A stretch of DNA of 64,000 nucleotides from Pseudomonas gessardii (GTDB taxonomy: Bacteria > Pseudomonadota > Gammaproteobacteria > Pseudomonadales > Pseudomonadaceae): contig NZ_MNPU01000023.1 in assembly GCF_001983165.1 (NCBI RefSeq), forward strand, positions 25,616 to 89,615, in the 5' to 3' direction. Position 1 is the first letter of the stretch. Every line of letters starts with the position of its first letter. The notes under the pieces were generated by a model. The model did no database searches. It saw nothing but the letters and a program-made list of their open reading frames with translations, and had not been told where the DNA came from. Positions 16,519 through 25,772 of the stretch are shown here, piece after piece. A program made the position numbers and the translations under genes.

Positions 16519-19350
16519 ATGACCGACTATAAAGCCACGCTAAACCTTCCGGACACCGCCTTCCCAATGAAGGCCGGCCTGCCACAGCGCGAACCGCAGA
16601 TCCTGCAGCGCTGGGACAGTATTGGCCTGTACGGAAAGTTGCGCGAGATTGGCAAGGATCGTCCGAAGTTCGTCCTGCACGACGGCCCTCCTTATGCCAA
16701 CGGCACGATTCACATCGGTCATGCGCTGAACAAGATTCTCAAGGACATGATCATCCGCTCGAAAACCCTGGCGGGCTTCGACGCGCCTTATGTCCCGGGT
16801 TGGGACTGCCACGGCCTGCCGATCGAGCACAAGGTCGAAGTGACCCACGGCAAGAACCTGGGCGCCGACAAAACCCGCGAGCTGTGCCGTGCCTACGCCT
16901 CCGAGCAGATCGAAGGGCAGAAGTCCGAATTCATCCGCCTGGGTGTCTTGGGCGACTGGGCCAACCCGTACAAGACCATGAACTTCAAGAACGAGGCCGG
17001 GGAAATCCGTGCCTTGGCCGAAATCGTCAAGGGCGGCTTCGTGTTCAAGGGGCTCAAGCCTGTGAACTGGTGCTTTGACTGCGGTTCGGCCCTGGCCGAA
17101 GCGGAAGTCGAGTACGAAGACAAGAAGTCCTCGACCATCGACGTCGCGTTCCCGATCGCCGACGACGCCAAGCTGGCCGAGGCCTTTGGCCTGGCGAGCC
17201 TGGCCAAGCCCGCCGCCATCGTGATCTGGACCACTACCCCGTGGACCATCCCCGCCAACCAGGCGCTGAACGTGCACCCGGAATTCACCTACGCCCTGGT
17301 GGACATCGGTGATCGCCTGCTGGTGCTGGCTGAGGAAATGGTCGAGGCCTGCCTGGCCCGTTATGAGCTGCAAGGTTCGGTGATCGCCACCACCACCGGC
17401 TCGGCGCTGGAACTGATCAACTTCCGTCATCCGTTCTACGACCGCCTGTCGCCGGTGTACCTGGCGGACTATGTCGAGCTGGGTTCGGGCACCGGCGTGG
17501 TTCACTCCGCACCGGCCTACGGCGTGGACGACTTCGTGACCTGCAAAGCCTATGGCATGGTCAACGATGACATCCTCAACCCGGTGCAGAGCAATGGCGT
17601 GTACGCGCCGTCGCTGGAGTTCTTCGGCGGCCAGTTCATCTTCAAGGCCAACCAGCCGATCATCGACAAACTGTCGGAAGTCGGGGCGCTGCTGCACACC
17701 GAAACCATCAAGCACAGCTACATGCACTGCTGGCGCCACAAGACTCCGCTGATCTACCGCGCCACCGCGCAGTGGTTTATCGGCATGGACAAAGAGCCTG
17801 TCGCGGGCGAAACCCTGCGCAAGCGTGCCATCAAGGCCATCGAAGACACCGGCTTCATCCCGGCCTGGGGCCAGGCGCGCCTGCACTCGATGATCGCCAA
17901 CCGTCCGGACTGGTGCATCTCCCGCCAGCGCAACTGGGGCGTGCCGATCCCGTTTTTCCTGAACAAGGAAAGCGGCGAGCTGCACCCGCGTACCGTCGAA
18001 CTGATGGAAGTGGTGGCCCAGCGCGTGGAGCAGGAAGGCATCGAAGCCTGGTTCAAGCTGGACGCTGCCGAGTTGCTCGGTGATGAAGCGCCGCTGTACG
18101 ACAAGATCAGCGACACCCTCGATGTGTGGTTCGACTCGGGCACCACCCACTGGCACGTGCTGCGCGGTTCGCACCCGATGGGTCACGAGACCGGCCCGCG
18201 CGCCGACCTGTACCTGGAAGGTTCGGACCAGCACCGTGGCTGGTTCCACTCGTCGCTGCTGACCGGTTGCGCCATCGACGACCATGCCCCGTACCGCGAG
18301 CTGCTGACCCACGGCTTCACCGTCGACGAGAACGGTCGCAAGATGTCCAAGTCCCTGGGCAACGTGATCGCGCCGCAGAAGGTCAACGACACCCTGGGCG
18401 CCGATATCATGCGCCTGTGGGTGGCTTCGACCGACTACTCGGGCGAGATGGCCGTATCGGAGCAGATCCTGCAGCGCAGCGCCGATGCCTACCGTCGTAT
18501 CCGTAATACCGCACGCTTCATGCTGTCGAACCTGACCGGCTTCAACCCGGCCACCGACATCCTGCCGGCCGAGGAAATGCTCGCCCTGGACCGTTGGGCC
18601 GTGGACCGTACCCTGTTGCTGCAGCGCGAGTTGCAGGAACACTACGGCGAATACCGTTTCTGGAACGTCTACTCGAAGATCCACAACTTCTGCGTGCAGG
18701 AGCTGGGTGGTTTCTACCTCGACATCATCAAGGACCGCCAGTACACCACTGGCGCCGACAGCAAGGCCCGCCGTTCGGCGCAGACCGCGCTGTACCACAT
18801 CACCGAAGCGCTGGTGCGCTGGATCGCGCCGATCCTGGCCTTCACCGCCGACGAACTGTGGGAATACCTGCCGGGCGAGCGTAACGAGTCCGTGATGCTC
18901 AACACCTGGTACGAAGGCCTGACCGAATTGCCGGCCGACTTCGAGCTGGGCCGCGAGTACTGGGAAGGCGTGATGGCCGTCAAGGTTGCGGTGAACAAGG
19001 AACTGGAAGTCCAGCGTGCGGCCAAGGCCGTCGGTGGCAACCTGCAGGCCGAAGTCACCCTGTTTGCCGAGGAAGGCCTGAGCGCCGACCTGGGCAAGCT
19101 GAGCAACGAACTGCGCTTTGTGCTGATCACCTCGACAGCCAGCCTGGCACCCTTCGCCCAGGCCCCGGCTGACGCGGTCGCGACCGAAGTGCCGGGCCTC
19201 AAGCTCAAGGTGGTCAAGTCAGCCTTCGCCAAGTGCGCCCGTTGCTGGCACTGCCGTGAAGACGTTGGCGTGAACCCCGAGCATCCAGAAATCTGCGGTC
19301 GTTGCGTCGACAACATCAGCGGTGCCGGCGAGGTTCGCCACTATGCCTAA
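16519..19350 (+). CDS. ileS: Isoleucyl-tRNA synthetase
   Basis: 943 aa class I synthetase. HIGH motif at 65-68, KMSKS at 608-612, a CP1 editing domain between, and a C-terminal zinc finger (CARCWHC...CGRC). It charges tRNA-Ile. It overlaps lspA by 8 bases (ATGCCTAA), so translation is coupled. Confidence 0.98.
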   Translation: MTDYKATLNLPDTAFPMKAGLPQREPQILQRWDSIGLYGKLREIGKDRPKFVLHDGPPYANGTIHIGHALNKILKDMIIRSKTLAGFDAPYVPGWDCHGLPIEHKVEVTHGKNLGADKTRELCRAYASEQIEGQKSEFIRLGVLGDWANPYKTMNFKNEAGEIRALAEIVKGGFVFKGLKPVNWCFDCGSALAEAEVEYEDKKSSTIDVAFPIADDAKLAEAFGLASLAKPAAIVIWTTTPWTIPANQALNVHPEFTYALVDIGDRLLVLAEEMVEACLARYELQGSVIATTTGSALELINFRHPFYDRLSPVYLADYVELGSGTGVVHSAPAYGVDDFVTCKAYGMVNDDILNPVQSNGVYAPSLEFFGGQFIFKANQPIIDKLSEVGALLHTETIKHSYMHCWRHKTPLIYRATAQWFIGMDKEPVAGETLRKRAIKAIEDTGFIPAWGQARLHSMIANRPDWCISRQRNWGVPIPFFLNKESGELHPRTVELMEVVAQRVEQEGIEAWFKLDAAELLGDEAPLYDKISDTLDVWFDSGTTHWHVLRGSHPMGHETGPRADLYLEGSDQHRGWFHSSLLTGCAIDDHAPYRELLTHGFTVDENGRKMSKSLGNVIAPQKVNDTLGADIMRLWVASTDYSGEMAVSEQILQRSADAYRRIRNTARFMLSNLTGFNPATDILPAEEMLALDRWAVDRTLLLQRELQEHYGEYRFWNVYSKIHNFCVQELGGFYLDIIKDRQYTTGADSKARRSAQTALYHITEALVRWIAPILAFTADELWEYLPGERNESVMLNTWYEGLTELPADFELGREYWEGVMAVKVAVNKELEVQRAAKAVGGNLQAEVTLFAEEGLSADLGKLSNELRFVLITSTASLAPFAQAPADAVATEVPGLKLKVVKSAFAKCARCWHCREDVGVNPEHPEICGRCVDNISGAGEVRHYA

Positions 19351-19852
19351 AACCAGCCGTTTCGGACGTCTGGGTTGGCTCGTATTGAGCTTGCTGGTCC
19401 TGGTCATCGACCAGGTCAGCAAGGCTCACTTCGAGGGCACCCTGGAAATGTTCCAGCAGATCGTGGTGATTCCTGACTACTTCAGCTGGACCCTGGCCTA
19501 TAACACCGGCGCCGCCTTCAGCTTCCTGGCTGACAGCGGCGGTTGGCAGCGCTGGCTGTTCGCCCTGATCGCCGTGGTGGTCAGTGCGGTGCTGGTGGTC
19601 TGGCTCAAGCGCCTGGGGCGCAATGACACTTGGCTGGCTATCGCCCTGGCCCTGGTGCTGGGCGGCGCGCTGGGTAACCTGTATGACCGCATTGCCCTGG
19701 GCCATGTGATCGACTTTATTCTGGTGCATTGGCAGAACCGCTGGTACTTCCCGGCGTTCAACTTTGCCGACAGCGCCATCTGCGTTGGCGCAATCATGCT
19801 GGCGCTGGATATGTTCAAGGGTAACAAGCCCGGAGAAGCCGTAAATGACTGA
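19343..19852 (+). CDS. lspA: Lipoprotein signal peptidase (signal peptidase II)
   Basis: 169 aa, four membrane helices. Conserved blocks: VIDQVSKA, NTGAAFSFL, GGALGNLYDRIALGHVIDF and FNFADSAI, containing the two catalytic Asp residues. It cleaves signal peptides of diacylglyceryl-modified prolipoproteins such as BamD in this window. It overlaps ileS by 8 bases and fkpB by 8 bases. Confidence 0.97.
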   Translation: MPKTSRFGRLGWLVLSLLVLVIDQVSKAHFEGTLEMFQQIVVIPDYFSWTLAYNTGAAFSFLADSGGWQRWLFALIAVVVSAVLVVWLKRLGRNDTWLAIALALVLGGALGNLYDRIALGHVIDFILVHWQNRWYFPAFNFADSAICVGAIMLALDMFKGNKPGEAVND

Positions 19853-20297
19853 ACAAGTATTGGCCGAACAGCGCATTGGCCAGAACACGGAAGTCACCTT
19901 GCATTTTGCATTGCGCCTGGAGAACGGCGACACGGTCGACAGCACGTTCGACAAGGCCCCGGCGACCTTCAAGGTCGGCGACGGTAACCTGCTGCCGGGT
20001 TTTGAGGCCGCCTTGTTCGGTTTCAAGGCCGGCGACAAGCGCAATTTGCAGATCCCGCCGGAAAACGCCTTTGGCCAGCCCAACCCGCAAAACGTACAGA
20101 TCATCCCGCGTTCGCAGTTCCAGGACATGGAACTGTCGGAAGGCTTGCTGGTGATCTTCAACGATGCGGCGAATACCGAACTGCCTGGCGTGGTCAAAAC
20201 CTTCGATGACACTCAGGTGACCATCGACTTCAACCACCCGTTGGCCGGTAAGACCTTGACCTTTGATGTTGAAATCATCGACGTTAAAGCGCTCTAA
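19845..20297 (+). CDS. fkpB: FKBP-type peptidyl-prolyl isomerase, SlpA type
   Basis: 150 aa. FKBP core with an inserted-flap domain (FGQPNPQNVQIIPRSQF) as in SlyD/SlpA, but no His-rich tail. Start ATG 19845 overlaps lspA. Cytoplasmic chaperone/isomerase; last gene of the ileS operon. Confidence 0.93.
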   Translation: MTEQVLAEQRIGQNTEVTLHFALRLENGDTVDSTFDKAPATFKVGDGNLLPGFEAALFGFKAGDKRNLQIPPENAFGQPNPQNVQIIPRSQFQDMELSEGLLVIFNDAANTELPGVVKTFDDTQVTIDFNHPLAGKTLTFDVEIIDVKAL

Positions 20298-20313
20298 CTG
20301 ACGAAACCGGTTC

Positions 20314-20401
20314 CTGTAGGAGCCGGCTTGCCTGCGATAGCATCGCCTTGGAGCAACGGGTACACCGAGGCGGCGTTATCGCAGGCAAGCCAGCTCCCAC
20401 A
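20314..20401. repeat. REP doublet
   Basis: Arms CTGTAGGAGCCGGCTTGCCTG and CAGGCAAGCCAGCTCCCAC face each other between fkpB and ispH. The left arm has a variant head. Confidence 0.88.
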
Positions 20402-20418
20402 AAGACACGAGGCACAGC

Positions 20419-21366
20419 ATGCAAATCAAACTCGCCAACCCCCGTGGCTTCTGCGCCGGCGTGGACAGGGCGATCGAAATCGTCAATCGCGCCCTGGAAG
20501 TCTTCGGGCCGCCGATCTACGTGCGCCATGAAGTGGTCCACAACAAGTTCGTGGTCGAAGACTTGCGGGCCCGTGGTGCTATTTTTGTCGAAGAACTGGA
20601 TCAGGTGCCGGATGACGTCATCGTCATCTTCAGCGCCCATGGCGTTTCCCAGGCCGTGCGCACCGAGGCGGCAGGCCGTGGCCTGAAAGTATTCGATGCG
20701 ACCTGCCCGCTGGTGACCAAGGTGCATATCGAAGTGGCGCGCTACAGCCGCGACGGCCGCGAGTGCATCCTGATCGGCCACGCCGGTCACCCCGAAGTCG
20801 AGGGCACCATGGGTCAGTACGACGCCAGCAATGGCGGCGCGATCTACCTGGTGGAAGATGAAAAAGACGTCGCCGAGTTGCAAGTGCATAACCCTGAAAA
20901 GTTGGCATTCGTGACCCAGACCACTTTGTCGATGGATGACACCAGTCGCGTCATCGACGCCCTGCGTACCCGTTTCCCCGTCATTGGTGGGCCGCGCAAG
21001 GACGACATCTGCTACGCCACGCAAAACCGCCAGGATGCCGTCAAGCAACTGGCCGACGAGTGCGATGTGGTGCTGGTAGTGGGTAGCCCCAACAGCTCCA
21101 ACTCCAACCGTCTGCGCGAACTGGCCGAACGCATGGCCACCCCGGCGTACCTGATCGACGGCGCCGAAGACTTGCAGCGCAGTTGGTTCGACGGTGTCGA
21201 GCGCATCGGCATCACGGCGGGTGCCTCGGCGCCGGAAGTCCTGGTGCGTGGGGTGATCCAGCAATTGCAGGCGTGGGGCGCGACAGGCGCCGACGAGTTG
21301 GCGGGGCGTGAAGAAAACATCACTTTCTCCATGCCCAAGGAGTTGCGGGTTCGCTCGCTGCTCTGA
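20419..21366 (+). CDS. ispH: 4-hydroxy-3-methylbut-2-enyl diphosphate reductase
   Basis: 315 aa. The three cluster-binding cysteines are C12 (GFCAGVDRA), C96 (DATCPLVTKVH) and C198 (DDICYATQNRQ). It is the last enzyme of the MEP isoprenoid pathway, making IPP and DMAPP, which feed IspB. Its 3' end overlaps the convergent pseudopilin gene by 47 bases. Confidence 0.97.
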   Translation: MQIKLANPRGFCAGVDRAIEIVNRALEVFGPPIYVRHEVVHNKFVVEDLRARGAIFVEELDQVPDDVIVIFSAHGVSQAVRTEAAGRGLKVFDATCPLVTKVHIEVARYSRDGRECILIGHAGHPEVEGTMGQYDASNGGAIYLVEDEKDVAELQVHNPEKLAFVTQTTLSMDDTSRVIDALRTRFPVIGGPRKDDICYATQNRQDAVKQLADECDVVLVVGSPNSSNSNRLRELAERMATPAYLIDGAEDLQRSWFDGVERIGITAGASAPEVLVRGVIQQLQAWGATGADELAGREENITFSMPKELRVRSLL

Positions 21367-21898
21367 GTCCCAGTTCGTCGTACCCGCGGCACAAGGCCTG
21401 CTCGGCCTTGTCGCTGCGCAGGCTGATCCGACCGGTGGGCGCCAGCACCACTTGATGCAGGCTCAGCGGCTGGTCCGTTGAGCACACATGCACGGTGCCG
21501 GCGCGAAACCCTCCCGCAGACAGCAGGGGTTCGCCCAACCCACTGAAGCGAATCTGCGTGCGCACCGGAGTATTGCCCACGATGGGAACCCGCCCATTGT
21601 CCTGGCGCTCCAGCAGTACCGGGTTGTCGTCGTCCAGATGGCCGCGCCCATTCATGTCTACCACCACCCTCCAGCCTCGGCTCCAGTCATCCTCCAGGGC
21701 ATGGATGATCACCGTTCGATTGCGCGCAATGGCCTGGGTGCGGGCGTAGCGCAGGCCGGACGCCAATGTCTGCGCCGCGTTCAGTCGCATGTGGGAGTCC
21801 AGCAGGTTCTTGAAGCCGGGCACCGCCAATTGCGCCAGGATGCCGCTGACGAGCAAGCCGAGCAGCAATTCGATCAATGTGAAACCGTGTTGTTTCAT
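21320..21898 (-). CDS. fimT: GspH/FimT-type pseudopilin
   Basis: 192 aa. Type III prepilin signal KQHG/FTLIELLLGLLVSGILAQLAVP with Glu at position 5, then a GspH-like globular domain (RYARTQAIARNRTVIIHALEDDW...). It is probably a minor pilin processed by PilD (42.2 kb). Unlike in P. aeruginosa, it is on the opposite strand to pilVWXE and its stop codon lies inside ispH. It could equally be called FimU; the two are hard to separate by sequence alone. Confidence 0.85.
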   Translation of the reverse strand: MKQHGFTLIELLLGLLVSGILAQLAVPGFKNLLDSHMRLNAAQTLASGLRYARTQAIARNRTVIIHALEDDWSRGWRVVVDMNGRGHLDDDNPVLLERQDNGRVPIVGNTPVRTQIRFSGLGEPLLSAGGFRAGTVHVCSTDQPLSLHQVVLAPTGRISLRSDKAEQALCRGYDELGLRAASEPATPWAWRK

Positions 21899-22095
21899 AC
21901 CTTGTCCCTCCGTGGACAGTTCATTCGACTGTGGCAGTACTAGTTATAGCGGCGGTCTACGCCCGTGCAGTGATGGCCTTTCTGTCCAAAGTATTTCCCT
22001 TTATTCCGAGGGGCAGCGCGGCTGCGGGAGCGGCGCTAGTCTTGGGTAACGCACGGCTCTCTCGGCCGTTTTGATGACCCTGGACAAGGATGACG

Positions 22096-22587
22096 ATGGT
22101 TATGCGAGCTTGCTCGGCAACGTCTTGTACACCCCCTCCAACTGACCGGCAGGTTGGCATGAGCCTGGTCGAAGTGCTGGTCTCGCTGTTGATTCTCGGG
22201 GTTGGCCTGTTGGGGGCCGGGCTGATCCAGTTGAATGCGCTCAAGTACACCGACAGTGCCAGGATGATCAGCCAGGCGAGCTTCATCGCCTACGACATGC
22301 TCGACCGGATCCGCGCCAACTTCGGTGCCGACTACGCCTGGCAGAGCGGCGATGTGGCGCCCGCCACCAGTATGGCCGCGAGTGTCCGGGACCTGGATCT
22401 GCTCGACTTCGAGGCCAATATCAGCCAACTGGCCGGCGATACCGCCAAAGGTTCGATTGCGCTCGACCAGCGCGAGGTAACCATCAGCATCAGCTGGGAT
22501 GATTCGCGTGTAGCCAATGCTGGCAATACCCGTGAAACATTCACCCTGACCAGTCGCGTCGCCGTTGACCCGAGGCCGGCACGATGA
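22096..22587 (+). CDS. pilV: Type IV pilus minor pilin PilV
   Basis: 163 aa. ATG 22096 fits best with AAGGA 5 bases upstream; ATGs at 22090 and 22102 are alternatives. The unusually long leader (about 22 residues) ends RQVG, then MSLVEVLVSLLILGVGLLG (Glu5 present). The body matches the PilV 'pilus modification' family. It overlaps pilW by 4 bases. Confidence 0.88.
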   Translation: MVMRACSATSCTPPPTDRQVGMSLVEVLVSLLILGVGLLGAGLIQLNALKYTDSARMISQASFIAYDMLDRIRANFGADYAWQSGDVAPATSMAASVRDLDLLDFEANISQLAGDTAKGSIALDQREVTISISWDDSRVANAGNTRETFTLTSRVAVDPRPAR

Positions 22588-23291
22588 GGCGCTCCTGTGC
22601 GGGGTTTGGTCTGGTCGAAGCCTTGCTGGCGGCGACCTTGGGGTTGATCGTGGTCCTGGCGGCGGTCCAGGTGATGCTGGCCGCCCGCAGCACCGCTGCC
22701 AGCCAGCACGCGTCGGCGTTATTGCAGGACGATGGGCGCTTTGTCCTGGGCAAGATGATTCAGGAGATTCGCCTGGCGGGGATGTTTGGTTGCCTGTCCC
22801 TGCCTTTGATTGCCCAGGCGCCTGCTGACTTTTCCAGGCCGGTCAGCGTGGTGGTCAATGGTGCCTCGACCAGCCTGACGTTGGTCACCGGTGATGTCGG
22901 TGAGCAGGGCAGTCGTCCAGACTGGACGGTGCTCAGTAACTGTGTCGACAGCGCCCAGGCCTATTCGGGGGTGCCGCCCAGGCCTGGGCCCGGGCAGATC
23001 GCTTTTCCCGTGCGCAAACTGACCTACACCTTTGAGTCCGGGCAGGTGAAGCTCAGTACTCCGGCAACGCCGGCCAAGGCGGTGCTGGTGGATAACGTAG
23101 GGGCGTTCGAGTTGAGCTTCGGGGTGGCCAGCCGGCCTGGGTCCAATGTCGTGGCCCGGTATGAGGGCCACCCCGGCGATGAGTCGCTGATCCGCAGTGT
23201 GCGTGTGGCGTTGACACTTCGCGACCCGGCGGGGCGTGTGCGGGACCAGGTCTACAGCGCTGTCGCCGCCGTGCGTAATCGCCTTGAATAG
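22584..23291 (+). CDS. pilW: Type IV pilus minor pilin PilW
   Basis: 235 aa. Prepilin leader MRRSCAG/FGLVEALLAATLGLIVVLAAVQ, then LLQDDGRFVLGKMIQEIRLAGMFGC, typical of PilW. It starts in the ATGA overlap with pilV and precedes pilX by 10 bases. It probably forms part of the priming complex at the pilus tip. Confidence 0.9.
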   Translation: MRRSCAGFGLVEALLAATLGLIVVLAAVQVMLAARSTAASQHASALLQDDGRFVLGKMIQEIRLAGMFGCLSLPLIAQAPADFSRPVSVVVNGASTSLTLVTGDVGEQGSRPDWTVLSNCVDSAQAYSGVPPRPGPGQIAFPVRKLTYTFESGQVKLSTPATPAKAVLVDNVGAFELSFGVASRPGSNVVARYEGHPGDESLIRSVRVALTLRDPAGRVRDQVYSAVAAVRNRLE

Positions 23292-23301
23292 CGAGTGCCG
23301 G

Positions 23302-23823
23302 ATGCCGGCCCCCAGGCAGCGCGGCATGGTGCTGCTGATCAGCCTGGTAGTGCTGCTGTTGTTGACGGTTCTCGGGCTGTCATCAATGCAGGGGGCGACG
23401 TCGCAGGAACAGCTCGCCGGCAGCCTCTGGCATCGCAACCAATCGTTTCAGGCTGCCGAAAGCGGGCTCAGGCGTGGTGAGTCGGCTGTACAGGTGCATG
23501 GGTTTGGTTTGCCGTCCTGTCAGTCATGGGTTACCTGCGCACCGCCAAACGAGGCGTATGTCATCAGCCGACCGGGTGTCGATCCGGTCTCGGCTGTCAC
23601 TTGGGTCGGCATGCAGGCGGGCTTCTACGGCATTCAAAACCTGGGAGTCGGTAGCGGGTTGGCCCATTTGCCGCCCGACACCCCGGCGACCTTGTATCGG
23701 GTCACAGCAGTGGGGATCAGCGGCCAGTCGCGCACCGTTCTGGAGAGCGTCTATGCGCGGGTAGCCCCGGATGCTGAGGCCGATGAGCGATTTCGACGAA
23801 TCCTGTGGCGACAACTTCAGTAG
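23302..23823 (+). CDS. pilX: Type IV pilus minor pilin PilX
   Basis: 173 aa. Leader MPAPRQRG, then MVLLISLVVLLLLTVLGLSSMQG and SFQAAESGLR. Position 5 of the mature form is Ile, not Glu, as in tip-type pilins such as GspK. The next gene is pilE; the pilY1 tip adhesin that normally follows pilX in P. aeruginosa is not here. Confidence 0.87.
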   Translation: MPAPRQRGMVLLISLVVLLLLTVLGLSSMQGATSQEQLAGSLWHRNQSFQAAESGLRRGESAVQVHGFGLPSCQSWVTCAPPNEAYVISRPGVDPVSAVTWVGMQAGFYGIQNLGVGSGLAHLPPDTPATLYRVTAVGISGQSRTVLESVYARVAPDAEADERFRRILWRQLQ

Positions 23824-23835
23824 GTGGGCATCACG

Positions 23836-24234
23836 ATGAGTGGCAACAGCAAAGGGTTCACCCTGATCGAGTTACTGATCGCGCTGGCGATCATTGGCAC
23901 CTTGGCCGCAGTGATTTATCCGGGGTACACCGCCCATGTGAAAAAGGCTTACCGCACAGAAATCGTCGGGCTGCTCATGGAGCAAGCCCAGCACCTGGAG
24001 CGCTATTACGTGAGAAACGGCACTTTTATTGATGCGGGCGGCATCAGCAGCGGCAATGATCGCTATAGAATCACGGTGACGCTGAACCCGCAGGATTTCA
24101 CCCTGACCGCGACGCCTTTTGCCGCTGCGATGTTGGGCGATCCTTGTGGTGAGTTCAGTTTGACCAGCACTGGCGCACGGGCCAATCCCGGCGCAGCACC
24201 CGGCATCACACGTCAGGAGTGCTGGGGGCGATGA
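23836..24234 (+). CDS. pilE: Type IV pilus minor pilin PilE
   Basis: 132 aa. GTG 23824 is in frame, but ATG 23836 has GGTGGG upstream. Signal MSGNSKG/FTLIELLIALAIIGTLAAVIYPGYTAHVKKAYR is a textbook class III leader with Glu5. Two Cys near the C-terminus (GDPCGEF, RQECWGR) could form the pilin disulfide loop. Confidence 0.9.
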   Translation: MSGNSKGFTLIELLIALAIIGTLAAVIYPGYTAHVKKAYRTEIVGLLMEQAQHLERYYVRNGTFIDAGGISSGNDRYRITVTLNPQDFTLTATPFAAAMLGDPCGEFSLTSTGARANPGAAPGITRQECWGR

Positions 24235-24293
24235 GGCGGGTGGGCGACGGGGTGCCTGGGGCACTCCTTTCTTTTTATGGGCTGGATCGAACA

Positions 24294-25394
24294 ATGACCA
24301 AGCAACAGCAAGTCGTGGTTGTGGGTGGTGGTGTTATCGGGCTGTTGACGGCATTCAACCTGGCAACCCAGGGGCAGGCAGTGGTCGTGCTTGACCGTTC
24401 GTCGGTCGGTCAGGAGTCTTCCTGGGCCGGTGGTGGGATCGTGTCGCCGCTATACCCATGGCGCTACAGCCCGGCTGTCACGGCATTGGCCCATTGGTCC
24501 CAGGATTTTTACCCGCAACTGGCCCAGCGCCTGTTTGCCGCCACTGGCGTGGACCCGGAGGTGCATACCACCGGCCTCTATTGGCTGGACCTCGACGACG
24601 AGGCCGATGCCCTGGCCTGGGCTGCTCGGGAGGAGCGGCCATTGAGCAAGGTGGATGTCTCGGCCGCCCGTGACGCGGTTCCGGTATTGGGGCCGGGGTT
24701 TGCACAGGCCATTTATATGGCGGACGTGGCCAATGTGCGCAATCCGCGCCTGGTCAAATCCCTCAAGGCGGCGTTGTTGGCGTTACCTGGCGTGACCCTG
24801 CATGAGCATTGCGCAGTAGAGGGGTTTATCCAGGAGGGCGGCAGCATTGTCGGGGTCAATACCGCGCAGGGTGAGGTGCGGGGTGATGAGGTGGTGCTCG
24901 CGGCCGGTGCCTGGAGTGGCGAGTTGCTCGCCAGCCTGGGGCTGACGCTGCCGGTGGAGCCGGTCAAGGGCCAGATGATTTTGTACAAGTGCGCCTCGGA
25001 CTTTCTGTCCTGCATGGTTCTGGCGAAGGGGCGTTATGCGATCCCGCGCCGGGACGGGCATATCCTGATTGGCAGCACGCTGGAGCATGAAGGCTTCGAC
25101 AAGACCCCGACCGAGTCGGCCCTGGACAGCCTCAAGGCCTCGGCTGTGGAGCTGATTCCGGCCCTGGCGGATGCCGAGGTGGTGGGGCATTGGGCCGGTT
25201 TGCGGCCTGGTTCGCCGGAGGGCATCCCCTATATCGGCAAGGTGCCAGAGTTTGAGGGGCTGTGGCTCAACTGCGGGCATTACCGTAATGGTCTGGTATT
25301 GGCGCCGGCGTCGTGTCAGTTATTTGCTGACCTACTGCTGGGGCATGAGCCGGTGATTGACCCGGCGCCCTATGCGCCCGCTGGTCGGATATAG
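24294..25394 (+). CDS. thiO: Glycine/D-amino-acid oxidase, ThiO-like
   Basis: 366 aa. N-terminal FAD Rossmann motif VVVGGGVIGLLTAFNLATQG, GQESSWAGGGIVSPLYPWRYS, and a C-terminal GLRPGSPEGIPYIGKVP with HYRNGLVLAP. Matches ThiO, which oxidises glycine to the imine used for the thiazole of thiamine; other DAO-family substrates remain possible. Same position as PA4548, right after the minor pilins. Confidence 0.9.
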   Translation: MTKQQQVVVVGGGVIGLLTAFNLATQGQAVVVLDRSSVGQESSWAGGGIVSPLYPWRYSPAVTALAHWSQDFYPQLAQRLFAATGVDPEVHTTGLYWLDLDDEADALAWAAREERPLSKVDVSAARDAVPVLGPGFAQAIYMADVANVRNPRLVKSLKAALLALPGVTLHEHCAVEGFIQEGGSIVGVNTAQGEVRGDEVVLAAGAWSGELLASLGLTLPVEPVKGQMILYKCASDFLSCMVLAKGRYAIPRRDGHILIGSTLEHEGFDKTPTESALDSLKASAVELIPALADAEVVGHWAGLRPGSPEGIPYIGKVPEFEGLWLNCGHYRNGLVLAPASCQLFADLLLGHEPVIDPAPYAPAGRI

Positions 25395-25411
25395 ACCCGG
25401 CTCCTGAGTAC

Positions 25412-25645
25412 TCAGCGCTCGATAGACTTCGGCCCCTGCTCCAGATGCGCCTGGGTGCAGTACCACTCCTGGCGCTGGCTCAATGCCCGGTCCTGAGGCA
25501 GATGCACGCCGCAGTGCGCACAGCGAACCATGGGCGCAGCGCCTTGTTCGCCGGGCTGTTGCTGCGTCGAAGCGGGGCGCTTGAACTTGCGCCAGAACCA
25601 TACCGCAGCAGCAATCAGGGCAATCCAGAACAGTAAACGAACCAT
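25412..25645 (-). CDS. PP0621-family small membrane zinc-binding protein
   Basis: 77 aa. One N-terminal membrane helix (LLFWIALIAAAVWFWRKF), a linker, then a Cys/His cluster (CAHCGVHLP...WYCTQAHLEQ) that looks like a small zinc finger facing the cytoplasm. This resembles the PP0621 family next to bamD in Pseudomonas. Function unknown. In P. aeruginosa the pilRS two-component genes lie in this neighbourhood; they are not in this window. Confidence 0.8.
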   Translation of the reverse strand: MVRLLFWIALIAAAVWFWRKFKRPASTQQQPGEQGAAPMVRCAHCGVHLPQDRALSQRQEWYCTQAHLEQGPKSIER

Positions 25646-25722
25646 GGCAGGCAGCTTCTCGACAGGGAATCCGGCAGTTTAGCCAAAGGTATTGCCGGCG
25701 CACAGGGTAATAAAGTCGCGCC

Positions 25723-25752
25723 ATAAAAAAAGGAGCCCTGGGGGGCTCCTTC
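25723..25752 (-). terminator. Terminator of bamD
   Basis: On the minus strand, AAGGAGCCC/GGGCTCCTT stem followed by seven T residues, about 20 bases past the bamD stop codon. Confidence 0.9.
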
Positions 25753-25772
25753 TTGCGCTACCAGACGGGGCT

